This document shows, one piece after another, positions 56,684 through 64,000 of a stretch of DNA of 64,000 nucleotides; the stretch's first letter is position 1, and each line of letters starts with the position of its first letter. This stretch comes from Streptomyces phaeolivaceus. GTDB lineage: Bacteria > Actinomycetota > Actinomycetes > Streptomycetales > Streptomycetaceae. The translations under genes and the position numbers were made by a program. The stretch lies in the NCBI RefSeq assembly GCF_009184865.1, contig NZ_CP045096.1, positions 9,238,001-9,302,000 on the forward strand. The letters are read 5' to 3'. The notes under the pieces were generated by a model. The model had not been told where the DNA came from. It was given only the letters and a program-made list of their open reading frames with translations, and did not search any database.

Positions 56684-56698
56684 TCTCGCTGAATGAAA
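56684..56698. promoter_or_regulatory. Putative IclR-type box (site shared with 23243)
   Basis: TCTCGCTGAATGAAA; differs from the 23243 site at one position. It lies about 230 bases upstream of the FAH paralogue start and 130 bases beyond the SDR stump. Confidence 0.5.
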
Positions 56699-56814
56699 GT
56701 CACTTTCGAATCAGACAGACGGTACACAGGCCGCGGTTCGTGGGTCAACGGTGCGGACGGGGGCTGTTGAGGCCTGTTGCGGACGGCGAACAGCGGAAGG
56801 GGCGGACAGACGAA

Positions 56815-56850
56815 GCGATCGCCGGTGGCCCGAAGGCCACCGGCGATCGC
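56815..56850. terminator. Hairpin terminator of the secreted GH3 gene
   Basis: Perfect 16-bp stem (56815-56830 with 56835-56850) and a CGAA loop, 34 bases past the GH3 stop on the minus strand. Confidence 0.85.
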
Positions 56851-56883
56851 TGTCACCACGCTGGTCGTGTACTGCTCACTCAC

Positions 56884-58845
56884 TCATGGTCGGCAACCGT
56901 GTGTCCTCTCAGACGAGCACCTGTACGACAGTCCGTAGCCCCGACGGAACAGAGGGCGGACGGTGTCGTCCGGTACGTCTTCGAGCTGCGCCTCCACGGC
57001 CGCCATGGAGGAGGGCAGTTCGAAGGGGAGACGGCCGGCGGGCGAGCGCTCGCCGAACAGCGTCTGCAGCAGGACGGCGTCCGACACTCCGTAGTTGGCC
57101 AGGATCGCGTCGGAGTGTTTCATGACATCGGTGAGGACGAGCGGCCGGTCCAACTTGGGCACGGCCACGGTCGGCACGCCCGCCGCGTGTGCCGCCTTCA
57201 GCGCCGTGAAATCGCCCTCCGTGCCGGTGAAGTCGAGGCCGGTCAGATCGGCCCCGCTGGCCGGGTCGGTCAGCCGGACGATCGCCAGGTCGGCCTCGGC
57301 CGGGTCGCTCGTCACCGTCAGGCCACGGGCTTCGGCGCTCTGGGCGGAGACGCCGTGCAGATAGACGGTGCGCACCTTGCCCGCGCGGACGGGCAGCAGG
57401 CGCCGCTCATTGCGCAGGAGGGTCAATGACCTGCCCTGTGCGTCGTCACCGACCCGCTGGAACGCCTCGCCGCCCACCAGCGCCTCGGCTGCCACAGGGT
57501 CCACATAGGGGTTCTCGAACAGACCGAGCTGGAACTTCTGCAGCAGGATCCGGTAGGCGGCCTGGTCCACGCGTTGCTCGCTCAGCAGACCCCGCCGGAC
57601 CGCCTCGACGATATGGGCGGGTTGGTTGGAGCCGCCGATCTGGTCCACGCCCGCGTTGACGGCCAGAGCGAATCGCTCCACGATCGTCCGTTCCTCCACC
57701 CCCCAGGGCATCCCCACTCCCCACGGGCCGACGAACGATGCCGGAGGACGGTTGTCCCGGCACACCTGGGGGCAGTCCCCGGTGATGGCCCAGTCCGAGA
57801 GGACCACTCCGTCGAAGTCGTAGCGCCCGCGCAACAGATCCTTCAGAAGGTAGCTGTTGAAGCCCGCGCCGACCTGCGGGACCTTCTTTCCCTGGTGGAC
57901 CAGGTCCTTGAGGATCGAGTAGGTCGGCATGACCCCGGAGGTCCCGGCGTCGAACGCTCCGGTGAACGGCGTCAGATGAGCGTTGAAGTTCCCACCGGGG
58001 AAGGTGGCGTAGCGGCCGTAGTAGTAGTGGCTGTCGTAGCCGTTCTCCTGCGCGCCGTAACCCGCCCAGTGCTTGGTGACCGTGGCCACGCTCCTGCCGC
58101 GCAACCCGGTGGACCCGGCCTGCATGCCCTCCACATAGGCCCGGACCTGCCTCTTCGCCTGGTGGGGGTCGGAGCCGAAGGTGCCGTTGATCCGGCCCCA
58201 GCGGGGCTCGGTGGCGATGTCGGCCTGGGGCGACAGGCTCTCGGTGATCCCTACGGCTCGGTACTCCTGGCGGATGATGTCGCCAAGGCGCCGGGTCAGC
58301 GCGGGGTCGTCGGCCGCCGTCATACCGGGAAAGTCGGGAAGGGCGGTGGTGCCGTTACGGGCGACGGTCTGTCCGTCGGCCACGGCGAACCCGTTGCGAG
58401 GGTCGGTGGAGATCACCGCGGGGATGCCCAACGGCTGCCGTTCGGCGAGTTCCTGGACGGAGTTGCTCGCGGCGGCCACCCTGTCCGGCGGGGCCGACAG
58501 ACGGGTGATGAACGTGGTCACCGAGTTGTCGGCGACGAGCGGTGTCAGCGTGGTGAGGTTGTAGCCCTGCCCCGAGACCGGCAGGGTCCCGTGGACCATG
58601 AGACCGGCCTTCTGCGGCAGCGCCATTCTGCCCAGCAGGTCCTTGGCGCGACGCTCGGGTGAGCGGCGCCAGTCCTCGTACGGCGTGAGCGTGCCGTTGC
58701 GGTCGAGGTCGCGGAAGCGCAGGCCGTCCACCGTGATGACGGGTGCGCTCCTGGAGCCGATTTCGGGTTGCCGGTGCTCATGTGCGGTGGCGGAAGCCGG
58801 GGGAACTAAGCCGGCCAGGACGGCGGCCAATGCCAGGATCTTCAC
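56884..58845 (-). CDS. Secreted glycoside hydrolase family 3 enzyme
   Basis: 653 residues. Short signal peptide (about 20 residues, ending SATA). The GH3 barrel follows: YEDWRRSPERRAKDLLGRM, TKHWAGYGA and the nucleophile Asp in GVVLSDWAITGD. The second GH3 domain contains LLRNERRLLPV and the tail SPAGRLPFELP. The Cys pairs CPQVC and the C-terminal CSSERTHGC suggest disulfides after export. There is no fibronectin-III domain, unlike the cytosolic GH3 at 37.4 kb. GTG start at 58845 with GAGGAG upstream. Divergent from a TrmB-like regulator across a palindrome. Confidence 0.92.
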   Translation of the reverse strand: MKILALAAVLAGLVPPASATAHEHRQPEIGSRSAPVITVDGLRFRDLDRNGTLTPYEDWRRSPERRAKDLLGRMALPQKAGLMVHGTLPVSGQGYNLTTLTPLVADNSVTTFITRLSAPPDRVAAASNSVQELAERQPLGIPAVISTDPRNGFAVADGQTVARNGTTALPDFPGMTAADDPALTRRLGDIIRQEYRAVGITESLSPQADIATEPRWGRINGTFGSDPHQAKRQVRAYVEGMQAGSTGLRGRSVATVTKHWAGYGAQENGYDSHYYYGRYATFPGGNFNAHLTPFTGAFDAGTSGVMPTYSILKDLVHQGKKVPQVGAGFNSYLLKDLLRGRYDFDGVVLSDWAITGDCPQVCRDNRPPASFVGPWGVGMPWGVEERTIVERFALAVNAGVDQIGGSNQPAHIVEAVRRGLLSEQRVDQAAYRILLQKFQLGLFENPYVDPVAAEALVGGEAFQRVGDDAQGRSLTLLRNERRLLPVRAGKVRTVYLHGVSAQSAEARGLTVTSDPAEADLAIVRLTDPASGADLTGLDFTGTEGDFTALKAAHAAGVPTVAVPKLDRPLVLTDVMKHSDAILANYGVSDAVLLQTLFGERSPAGRLPFELPSSMAAVEAQLEDVPDDTVRPLFRRGYGLSYRCSSERTHGCRP

Positions 58846-58895
58846 AGACGTGTCTCCTCAGCCGGAGGGAAGCGACAGGCGATGACTATCATCAT

Positions 58896-58915
58896 TACTA
58901 CCTCGGTAGGTAGTA
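58896..58915. promoter_or_regulatory. Operator between GH3 and TrmB-like gene
   Basis: TACTACCT-CGGT-AGGTAGTA, a perfect 8+8 dyad 11 bases upstream of the TrmB-like start and overlapping its leader. A related ACTAC-G-GTAGT dyad precedes the esterase gene at 59836. Confidence 0.65.
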
Positions 58916-58926
58916 GGAGGACACAA

Positions 58927-59730
58927 ATGGATCGGGACATCGTCGGCCAGTTGGTGAGCCTCGGGTTCTCCCAGTACGAGGCTCGGGCCTACATCGGGCT
59001 GATCGGCCAGGAACCGATGACCGGGTATGCGCTGGGCAATCTCACCCAGGTGCCGCAGCCGAAGGTCTACGAGACACTGCGCCGACTGGCGGACAAGCGT
59101 GCTGTCATCCAGATCGGCTCCGATCCCGCCAGGTTCGTCGCCGTACCGCCCGATCACCTGCTGTCCCAGTTGGACGGCGACTTCCGCCGTCGGCTTGCCG
59201 AGGCGAAGGCGGGGCTCGCCGAGATCGGGCGAAACCACGGCGAGGAAGAGTTGCGCGTACTGCGCACGCTGCGTACCTGGTCGGCGATCGAACGGCGTGC
59301 GGTCGCCCTGATCGACGCCGCCGAACGACACGTCAGCCTCTCCACGCACAGCGATCAGATCGCCGGGATCGAATCCGCGGCGCGACGAGCCGATGTGCGA
59401 GGCGTCCGGCTGCATGTGCTCTGTCTGGGAGGCCTCGGTCTGGAACTGTCCCGCGGGCAAGTGCGCAGCCATGACGGCGTGTTCGAACCCGACCGTCAGG
59501 CACGCAAGTTCGCGGTCGCCGCCGATGACCGGCACGCGTTGTGGGCGCGAGCCGCCGATGGTGTCCGCTGGGAGTGCATGGCCGCCTCCGACCCTCTGCT
59601 GGCGGCGGTGGTCTCCGACCATGTCCGGCACGAACTGCGCCTTCAGGCCGTCGCGGCGGACTTCGGGCCGGAACTGGAAGCCCGGTACGGGCCGGGTCTG
59701 GGCGGCCTCCTCGCGCCGGGCACCGCGTAG
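58927..59730 (+). CDS. TrmB-like sugar-responsive regulator
   Basis: 267 residues. The N-terminal TrmB winged helix is LVSLGFSQYEARAYIGLI then QVPQPKVYETLRRLADKRAV and a PARFVAVPPDHLL wing. A coiled segment and a C-terminal sensor domain with LSTHSDQI follow. Bacterial TrmB-like proteins commonly sense sugars. ATG at 58927, chosen because AGGAGG lies six bases upstream; a start at 58882 would run through the operator. Divergent from the secreted GH3 gene and followed by a secreted esterase whose promoter has a related dyad. Confidence 0.88.
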   Translation: MDRDIVGQLVSLGFSQYEARAYIGLIGQEPMTGYALGNLTQVPQPKVYETLRRLADKRAVIQIGSDPARFVAVPPDHLLSQLDGDFRRRLAEAKAGLAEIGRNHGEEELRVLRTLRTWSAIERRAVALIDAAERHVSLSTHSDQIAGIESAARRADVRGVRLHVLCLGGLGLELSRGQVRSHDGVFEPDRQARKFAVAADDRHALWARAADGVRWECMAASDPLLAAVVSDHVRHELRLQAVAADFGPELEARYGPGLGGLLAPGTA

Positions 59731-59835
59731 CCGCGCCGTTCCTCGCAGGAGACAGGCGTTGATGGTGGGCGCCGACCGGTGGGCGGAGCCATGTCCTCGA
59801 AACGCACGCCCTCTGACTCCGTCGCTCTAGTACCT

Positions 59836-59846
59836 ACTACGGTAGT
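59836..59846. promoter_or_regulatory. TrmB-type operator upstream of esterase
   Basis: ACTAC-G-GTAGT, an 11-bp palindrome in TAGTACCTACTACGGTAG context, 53 bases before the esterase start. It shares CTAC/GTAG half-sites with the dyad at 58896. Confidence 0.5.
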
Positions 59847-59898
59847 TAATGTGATACACCGATGTCCGCGAGTCTCCCGCGGCCTGAAAGGGGTCGGT

Positions 59899-61482
59899 GT
59901 GTCACGCCATCGCCTGTCAAGAGTGCTCCTCTCCGCAGTACTGCTCCTCGGAGCGGGCATCACCATGAGTTCACCCACCGCCGCGGCCCAGACGCCGAAG
60001 CCGCGCCCCGGACCGGAGATCGTTCACACCGGGTCCGGCCCGACCGGTTATTCCGTCACCTTCCGGTTCGACGCCCCGGCAGCCGCGAAGGTGCAGATCT
60101 TCGGCCAGTGGCTGTTCAGCGACGCCGTGCACTCCACCCTGACCAGCAGCGCCGGATGGACTCCGGCGCAATGGAAACCAGGAGCGTTTCCGTCCTACCG
60201 CCCCAACCAGCCTCCTCTGTGGTCGCTCAGCGACATGGTGCGCGGCACGGACGGCACGTGGTCCACGACGCTGCCGCTGCCATCGGGCACCTTCAACTAC
60301 GGCTTCTTCGTGAACTGCGACTCCCCGGTCCTCACCGGCTGCACCCGCCTCCAGGACCCGGCCAATCCGACCTGGTCCGGCCCTCTCACCTACAGCCAGG
60401 TCTACGTTCCCTCCGACCCACGTTTCGGTACGGAGGATCTCTCCTGGCAGGCTCCCCGCCGTAAGGACACCGGCAAGCTGAGGGTGATCACGTATCCCTC
60501 ACCGGCGTCCACCTCTCCGCCGGGACAGCATGACGCGGTGGTCTACACGCCTCCCGGTTACGACCCCGACCGCCGCACGCCCTACCCCACGCTCTACCTC
60601 AGCCACGGGATGGGGGACGACGAACTCGCCTGGAGCACCCAAGGGGCCGCCAACCGGATCCTGGACAATCTCTATGCCGACGACAAGGTTCAACCCATGG
60701 TCGTCGTGATGACCGACTTCAACGGCCTTGGCGGATGCGGCGGTTCGGCCGTCGAGTGCTACCGCTCCGATGTGCTCGACAGCGTCATCCCGTTCGTCGA
60801 GGACAACTTCCATGTCTCGGACCGGCCCGAGGACCGCGCCTTCGCAGGGCTGTCCGCCGGCGGACAACGAGCCAACGACCTTCTCTTCAACGCGACCGAG
60901 GAGTTCGGCTACTTCGGCAGCTGGAGTCTGGGGGGAGCGGGTGCCCCGCCGGTCGCCGACTCCCGATGGCAGAACCCCGCTCTGCGGACCCGGCTCGGGC
61001 TGCATGTGGGCGGTGGCCGCTTCGACGCGTCCCACATGAGCCAGGGGCAGGCCATGGCCTACCAGTCGAATCTGGAGGCCAACGACATTCCGTTCGTCGA
61101 GACGACTCTCGACGGGGTCCATTCCTGGGACGTCTGGCGCAGGCTGCTCCGCACCTTCGTCACCGAGGTCGCCTTCAAGACCACCCACACCACTCTGAGC
61201 CTCAAGGAACCCACCGACGAGGGCAAGAAGCGACGCACGGCCGTGGCCGACGTCGGCGCGGCGACCGGCCAGCCCACCCCACCGACCGGGCACGTCCGTT
61301 TCTACCTGGACGGCGTGGGCGCCGGGCACGAGATCGGCACCCCACAACGGGTGCACAAGGACGGGACGGCGGACCTCTCGCATCTGCCTCGTCTGCCTGC
61401 CGGATCGCACACCGTCACCGCCGTGTACAGCGGGGACGATCTGTACAGGGCAAGCACGTCGGTAGCCGTATCCATCGACTGA
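59899..61482 (+). CDS. Secreted esterase (feruloyl/acetyl-xylan esterase-like) with E-set and Ig-like domains
   Basis: 527 residues. Signal peptide about 30 residues (LLLGAGITMSSPTAAAQ). An E-set/CBM48-like N-terminal domain (about 45-150, AKVQIFGQW, GTFNYGFFVNC) precedes an esterase-D-type domain: HDAVVYTPPGYDP, YLSHGMGDDE, nucleophile elbow GLSAGG and His in GVHSWDVWRR. A C-terminal bacterial Ig-like domain (about 430-527, GHVRFYLDG, GSHTVTAVYSGD) closes it. GTG at 59899 with AAGGGG five bases upstream. Removal of ester groups from plant polysaccharide would complement the GH3 enzyme and TrmB regulator. Confidence 0.88.
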   Translation: MSRHRLSRVLLSAVLLLGAGITMSSPTAAAQTPKPRPGPEIVHTGSGPTGYSVTFRFDAPAAAKVQIFGQWLFSDAVHSTLTSSAGWTPAQWKPGAFPSYRPNQPPLWSLSDMVRGTDGTWSTTLPLPSGTFNYGFFVNCDSPVLTGCTRLQDPANPTWSGPLTYSQVYVPSDPRFGTEDLSWQAPRRKDTGKLRVITYPSPASTSPPGQHDAVVYTPPGYDPDRRTPYPTLYLSHGMGDDELAWSTQGAANRILDNLYADDKVQPMVVVMTDFNGLGGCGGSAVECYRSDVLDSVIPFVEDNFHVSDRPEDRAFAGLSAGGQRANDLLFNATEEFGYFGSWSLGGAGAPPVADSRWQNPALRTRLGLHVGGGRFDASHMSQGQAMAYQSNLEANDIPFVETTLDGVHSWDVWRRLLRTFVTEVAFKTTHTTLSLKEPTDEGKKRRTAVADVGAATGQPTPPTGHVRFYLDGVGAGHEIGTPQRVHKDGTADLSHLPRLPAGSHTVTAVYSGDDLYRASTSVAVSID

Positions 61483-61553
61483 AACCCTCGGGAAACCGGC
61501 TGGACGGCACGGCCGAGTGGCAGAACCGGCCCCTCGGCCGCAGGAGGTGGATC

Positions 61554-61625
61554 ATGCTCGGGAAGGCCCCACCCAACGCCTTCCAGATCGCCTTCGAGGG
61601 TCGCCTGACCCCGAGCAGCAACTGA
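61554..61625 (+). CDS. Possible 23-residue small protein
   Basis: ATG at 61554 preceded by AGGAGGTGGATC, a near-perfect ribosome binding site, then 23 codons to TGA. The peptide is MLGKAPPNAFQIAFEGRL and five more residues; it matches nothing I recognise. It may be a real small protein or the remnant of a larger gene. Confidence 0.25.
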   Translation: MLGKAPPNAFQIAFEGRLTPSSN

Positions 61626-61670
61626 CCACCCAACAACCAGGGTCAACCGCTGAATTGGCACACTCCGAAG

Positions 61671-61699
61671 CGGGTCAGGACAGGGCGGGTCAGGACAGG
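61671..61699. repeat. Tandem repeat, two copies
   Basis: CGGGTCAGGACAGG occurs at 61671-61684 and again at 61686-61699, one base apart. The second copy contains the stop of the minus-strand frame at 61690. Confidence 0.8.
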
Positions 61700-61977
61700 T
61701 AGGCGAGTTGCTTGAGCCGGACGACCGCCTCAGCGATCGGGACCGAGCGGAGCTGCTGGTCGGGGACTGACTCGATGGCGGCGCGGGTCTCGCGCTCCAG
61801 CCGCTCGGCAGGGCTCGGCGGCGCGGAAGACGGCTGGCACGCCGGCCTGCTCGATTGACCGCCGGTGCCTGTGGCGTCGTGGAGGCGCGTACTCGGACGA
61901 ACGTAGAAGGCAGCGTATGGGCGGTTCGTGTTCGCCCTTTGGGGTCGGCCCGCGGGCAGCTGCCGGTTCTCCGCCAC
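61690..61977 (-). CDS. Doubtful small frame with helical C-terminus
   Basis: 95 codons at most. The last 40 residues (ERLERETRAAIESVPDQQL, then a second amphipathic stretch to the stop) look like real helical protein, while the first 50 are low complexity. It could be a small gene starting internally or a gene remnant. No family recognised and no convincing start. Confidence 0.2.
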   Translation of the reverse strand: MAENRQLPAGRPQRANTNRPYAAFYVRPSTRLHDATGTGGQSSRPACQPSSAPPSPAERLERETRAAIESVPDQQLRSVPIAEAVVRLKQLAYLS

Positions 61978-61984
61978 CGCCCGC

Positions 61985-64000
61985 TCATCCCGTCGCCCAG
62001 AGGCGCAGGGTGTGATCGTCGCCCGAGGTCACCACCCGGTCTCCGGTCGGGTTGAACACGAGGGAGTTGATCCCACCGACGTGGCCATGGTGAGGGACGG
62101 CGGAGGTCGGGTCGGACCCGGCGTCCCACAACCACAGGACACCGTCGTCGTCGCCTACGGCCAGTTGGGAGGGCTCGGCCGGGTTGAAGGCCACAGCGGT
62201 GGCCCAGCGGATGTCCGGTACCGGGAGCGGGATTTCGTCGGGGAGGCTCCAGAGGTGCAGTTTGCCTGTCTTGCCGACAGCGGCGAGATTGCGGGCGTCC
62301 TCGCTGAAGCCGAGCGAGGTGGCGTTCCCGTAGCTCATGAGGGTCAGGGACGCGTCCTTGCCGAGGAGCGTGGATGTCCTGCCCCGGTTGTTCGGGGCGT
62401 CGAGGATCACGGAGCCTTCCTCACCCATCACGGCCAGAGCCCCGGCGGGGTCGAACGCCAGTCCCGCCAGCGTCGCGTAATCCAGGAGTTCGGTGTCGTA
62501 GGCCAACTGCTTGTATCGCCCATAACGGCCTTGGTGCCAGGTCCATGAATGAAGCACGGCCTCCTCGTCGCCCGCGACGAGGAGCCGCTCTCCGGGGCGG
62601 AAGGCGATCGTCAGGATGTCGGCGCCGTCGCTCTCGATGGGCAGTTTTCTCCAGACGCCGTCCCGCACACTCCATGTCAGCACCCTCCCCGTATCGGTGC
62701 CCACGGCGAGAAGCTCGTCACGGTCGTCGCCGGCGATGGCGGTGATTCTCTGCCTGCCCGAGAGAGGAAGGTCCCGCAGCGCGTTCCCCTTCGCGGTCCA
62801 GACGCGCATCCCGCCCTTCTCGTCCCCGCTGACGATCCGGCGTCCGCCGGCGAACCAGGCCACCGGTCCCACCGGAGCGCCATGTCCGTCGAGGACGGCC
62901 CTGCTGTCGTCCTTCGGGAGGGAGATCCCGGTGATCAGGGCGGCCGAGGTGGCGACTCCCGCTCCCAGGATCAGCCGACGGCTGACCCCGGGGCCAGCTG
63001 CCGGGCGGGCCGCACCGGTTCGGTCGGAGGGCGGCCTCGTACGCGCGGCGAGTGTCTCCTGCAGCCGGACATGACGGAACTGGTAGACGCTGCCCGACTG
63101 ACGCAGTAGTTCCCGCTCGCGGGCGTCGGCGAGGAAGGCCATCAGCCGCCACGGCAGTCGGCCCCGTGCCGCGAGACACAGTCGGGTGACGACGAAGCGT
63201 GGCCAGGCGCGGGTGAGGAGGACCAGCAGCCCGAACGCCGCCGCCGGCAGCAGCATGGCCGGCCCGAGGATCAGCCGGTGAGGGTCCTCCTCGAAGTGGC
63301 CGAGCATCGCCTTCGCGCTGTCACGGGCGAGACTGCCGGGGTCGGAGGTGCCAGGCCGGCCCGCCCAGCCCGTGACGACCCGGAAGACGAGCCGTCCTGT
63401 GAAGTCCCCCGCGGTCCAGCCGATGAGCCCCGTGGCACCCACCACCCCTCCGGACACCACCGCCCCCACCACGGAGGAACGGCGGTCGTGCATGAGGGAG
63501 TGCAGAGGGCCGACCTGAGCCGTTGCTCGGGCCGGTGGAGCCTCCAGCCACTGCTGGGCGGCGAGCGCGAGACCGATGACGGTGGCCAGCGCGGCACAGA
63601 TCATGCCCATCCGGAAGTAGAGCTCGATGGCGTACAGCGACCATGAACTGCCCTCCGCCGTAATGGCGATGACGATCGTGGCCCCCACAATGAGTGGAGC
63701 GACGGACACGGCGGTCAGTACCGCACCATTGCGGAACCCTCGTCCCAACCGTGCCCAGGAGCCGCGAACCGCCAGCGACAGACGGCCGGGAGCACGGTTG
63801 GGGTTGGCGTAACACACGATCGTCGCCAGAACCGCGAAACCTCCGCCGATCACCGCGGAGAAGGACGGGATGTTGTTGCCGACCGAGCCCACGTCAACGC
63901 CGTAGGCGACCCTCCCCCAGAGCGCCGACGCGATCGTCAGCAGGAGCCCGGCCCCGATCCCGATGCCAGGGACCACCCACCGCGACAGCAGACGCTCGCT
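61985..64000 (-). CDS. Membrane/WD40 protein, C-terminal part of a NACHT-type STAND protein (5' end outside window)
   Basis: The frame stays open to base 64000, so this is the last roughly 671 residues of a longer protein. Several hydrophobic helices (about the first 270 visible residues) lead to LPWRLMAFLADARERELLRQSGSVYQFRHVRLQE, the segment that joins the membrane part to the regulatory region in Streptomyces NACHT proteins. After one more hydrophobic stretch (RRLILGAGVATSAALITG) come about seven WD40-like repeats (VAWFAGGRRIVSGDEKGGMRVW, LVFNPTGDRVVTSGDDHTLRLW). A GTG at 63976 is not taken as the start because helices begin before it. The ATPase part should lie beyond the edge. Confidence 0.85.
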   Translation of the reverse strand, partial: SERLLSRWVVPGIGIGAGLLLTIASALWGRVAYGVDVGSVGNNIPSFSAVIGGGFAVLATIVCYANPNRAPGRLSLAVRGSWARLGRGFRNGAVLTAVSVAPLIVGATIVIAITAEGSSWSLYAIELYFRMGMICAALATVIGLALAAQQWLEAPPARATAQVGPLHSLMHDRRSSVVGAVVSGGVVGATGLIGWTAGDFTGRLVFRVVTGWAGRPGTSDPGSLARDSAKAMLGHFEEDPHRLILGPAMLLPAAAFGLLVLLTRAWPRFVVTRLCLAARGRLPWRLMAFLADARERELLRQSGSVYQFRHVRLQETLAARTRPPSDRTGAARPAAGPGVSRRLILGAGVATSAALITGISLPKDDSRAVLDGHGAPVGPVAWFAGGRRIVSGDEKGGMRVWTAKGNALRDLPLSGRQRITAIAGDDRDELLAVGTDTGRVLTWSVRDGVWRKLPIESDGADILTIAFRPGERLLVAGDEEAVLHSWTWHQGRYGRYKQLAYDTELLDYATLAGLAFDPAGALAVMGEEGSVILDAPNNRGRTSTLLGKDASLTLMSYGNATSLGFSEDARNLAAVGKTGKLHLWSLPDEIPLPVPDIRWATAVAFNPAEPSQLAVGDDDGVLWLWDAGSDPTSAVPHHGHVGGINSLVFNPTGDRVVTSGDDHTLRLWATG

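Larger units (their letters stand above)
56554..56883. other. Intergenic region upstream of SDR stump and downstream of GH3
   Basis: 330 bases with no convincing gene. It contains TCTCGCTGAATGAAA (56684-56698), which with flanks is 17/19 identical to the box before the 23-kb SDR, and next to it GAAAG-TCA-CTTTC (56695-56707). A 16-bp terminator follows at 56815. Confidence 0.55.
61483..61984. other. 502-base gap with only doubtful small frames
   Basis: No established gene is seen. It contains the 23-codon frame at 61554 with a strong ribosome site, a minus-strand frame at 61690-61977, and a short tandem repeat. No strong hairpin was found after the esterase or after the WD40 gene. Confidence 0.5.

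Noticed and set aside
1..64000. tRNA, rRNA, CRISPR, integrase, transposase or origin signals
   Set aside because: None could be recognised on either strand by reading; short RNA genes could be missed without a covariance search.
63976..64000. GTG at 63976 as true start of the right-edge membrane/WD40 gene
   Set aside because: The frame stays open to the window edge and the protein would lack the ATPase part that precedes this segment in related proteins.

Overview
The window is about 70% GC and is dense with GTG and TTG starts, ATGA stop/start overlaps, lipobox lipoproteins, a TAT-exported protein, ricin-type (CBM13-like) modules, CUT1 sugar transporters without their own ATPase, STAND/WD40 proteins and a mycothiol-type maleylpyruvate isomerase. 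Together these point to an actinomycete, most likely Streptomyces. No rRNA, tRNA, CRISPR array, complete insertion sequence or replication origin was recognised.

Bases 1-24,936 form an aromatic-compound catabolic region. It starts with the 3' end of a cytochrome P450, a PhzS/salicylate-hydroxylase-like flavoprotein monooxygenase and an SDR. Next come a DUF59 protein, an alpha/beta hydrolase and an amidohydrolase (minus strand), then a complete gentisate module on the minus strand (gentisate 1,2-dioxygenase, FAH-type hydrolase, maleylpyruvate isomerase) divergent from an IclR regulator. A LysR regulator diverges from a thiolase plus two-subunit CoA-transferase (lower beta-ketoadipate pathway). 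These are followed by an acyl-CoA dehydrogenase, an alpha/beta hydrolase with an MhpA-like hydroxylase, a TetR regulator, and a plus-strand operon of hydroxyquinol-type dioxygenase, maleylacetate reductase, SDR, amidohydrolase and MaoC hydratase. The hydroxyquinol, maleylacetate, 3-oxoadipate, 3-oxoadipyl-CoA, succinyl-CoA + acetyl-CoA chain is therefore encoded complete. An amidohydrolase divergent from an SDR/esterase pair closes this part.

Bases 25,039-33,884 hold an nSTAND/WD40 protein, a secreted protein that may be aerolysin-like, a 25-bp perfect inverted repeat in a non-coding gap, and the most novel-looking unit. That unit is an ArsR regulator plus a fusion of an SRPBCC domain to an AmiC/UrtA-type amide/urea-binding domain, next to an amidase with the Lys96-Ser171-Ser195 triad of Rhodococcus nitrile-pathway amidases. 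A clean dyad overlaps the amidase promoter.

Bases 33,973-43,188 form a glycan-uptake cluster: lipoprotein, two permeases, a cytosolic GH3 enzyme, a secreted beta-propeller glycosidase with ricin-type modules, and a LacI regulator. It is tied together by four copies of CGAAA-N3-TTTCG. Then come an AraC regulator with a double SnoaL protein and a MoaF-like protein.

Bases 45,681-56,452 are a second catabolic cluster on the minus strand: SDR, two FAH-family hydrolases, and a peptide/opine-type ABC transporter with a permease-ATPase fusion. It is divergent from an IclR regulator and followed by a TAT-exported SnoaL protein, a third FAH protein that has lost a metal ligand, and the stump of an SDR gene. 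A 15-bp TTTC...TGAAA palindrome recurs at these promoters and at the 23-kb SDR promoter, suggesting one IclR regulon.

Bases 56,884-64,000 hold a secreted GH3 enzyme divergent from a TrmB-like regulator, a secreted esterase, a roughly 500-base gap without a convincing gene, and the 3' part of a second membrane/WD40 (NACHT-type) gene running off the right edge.
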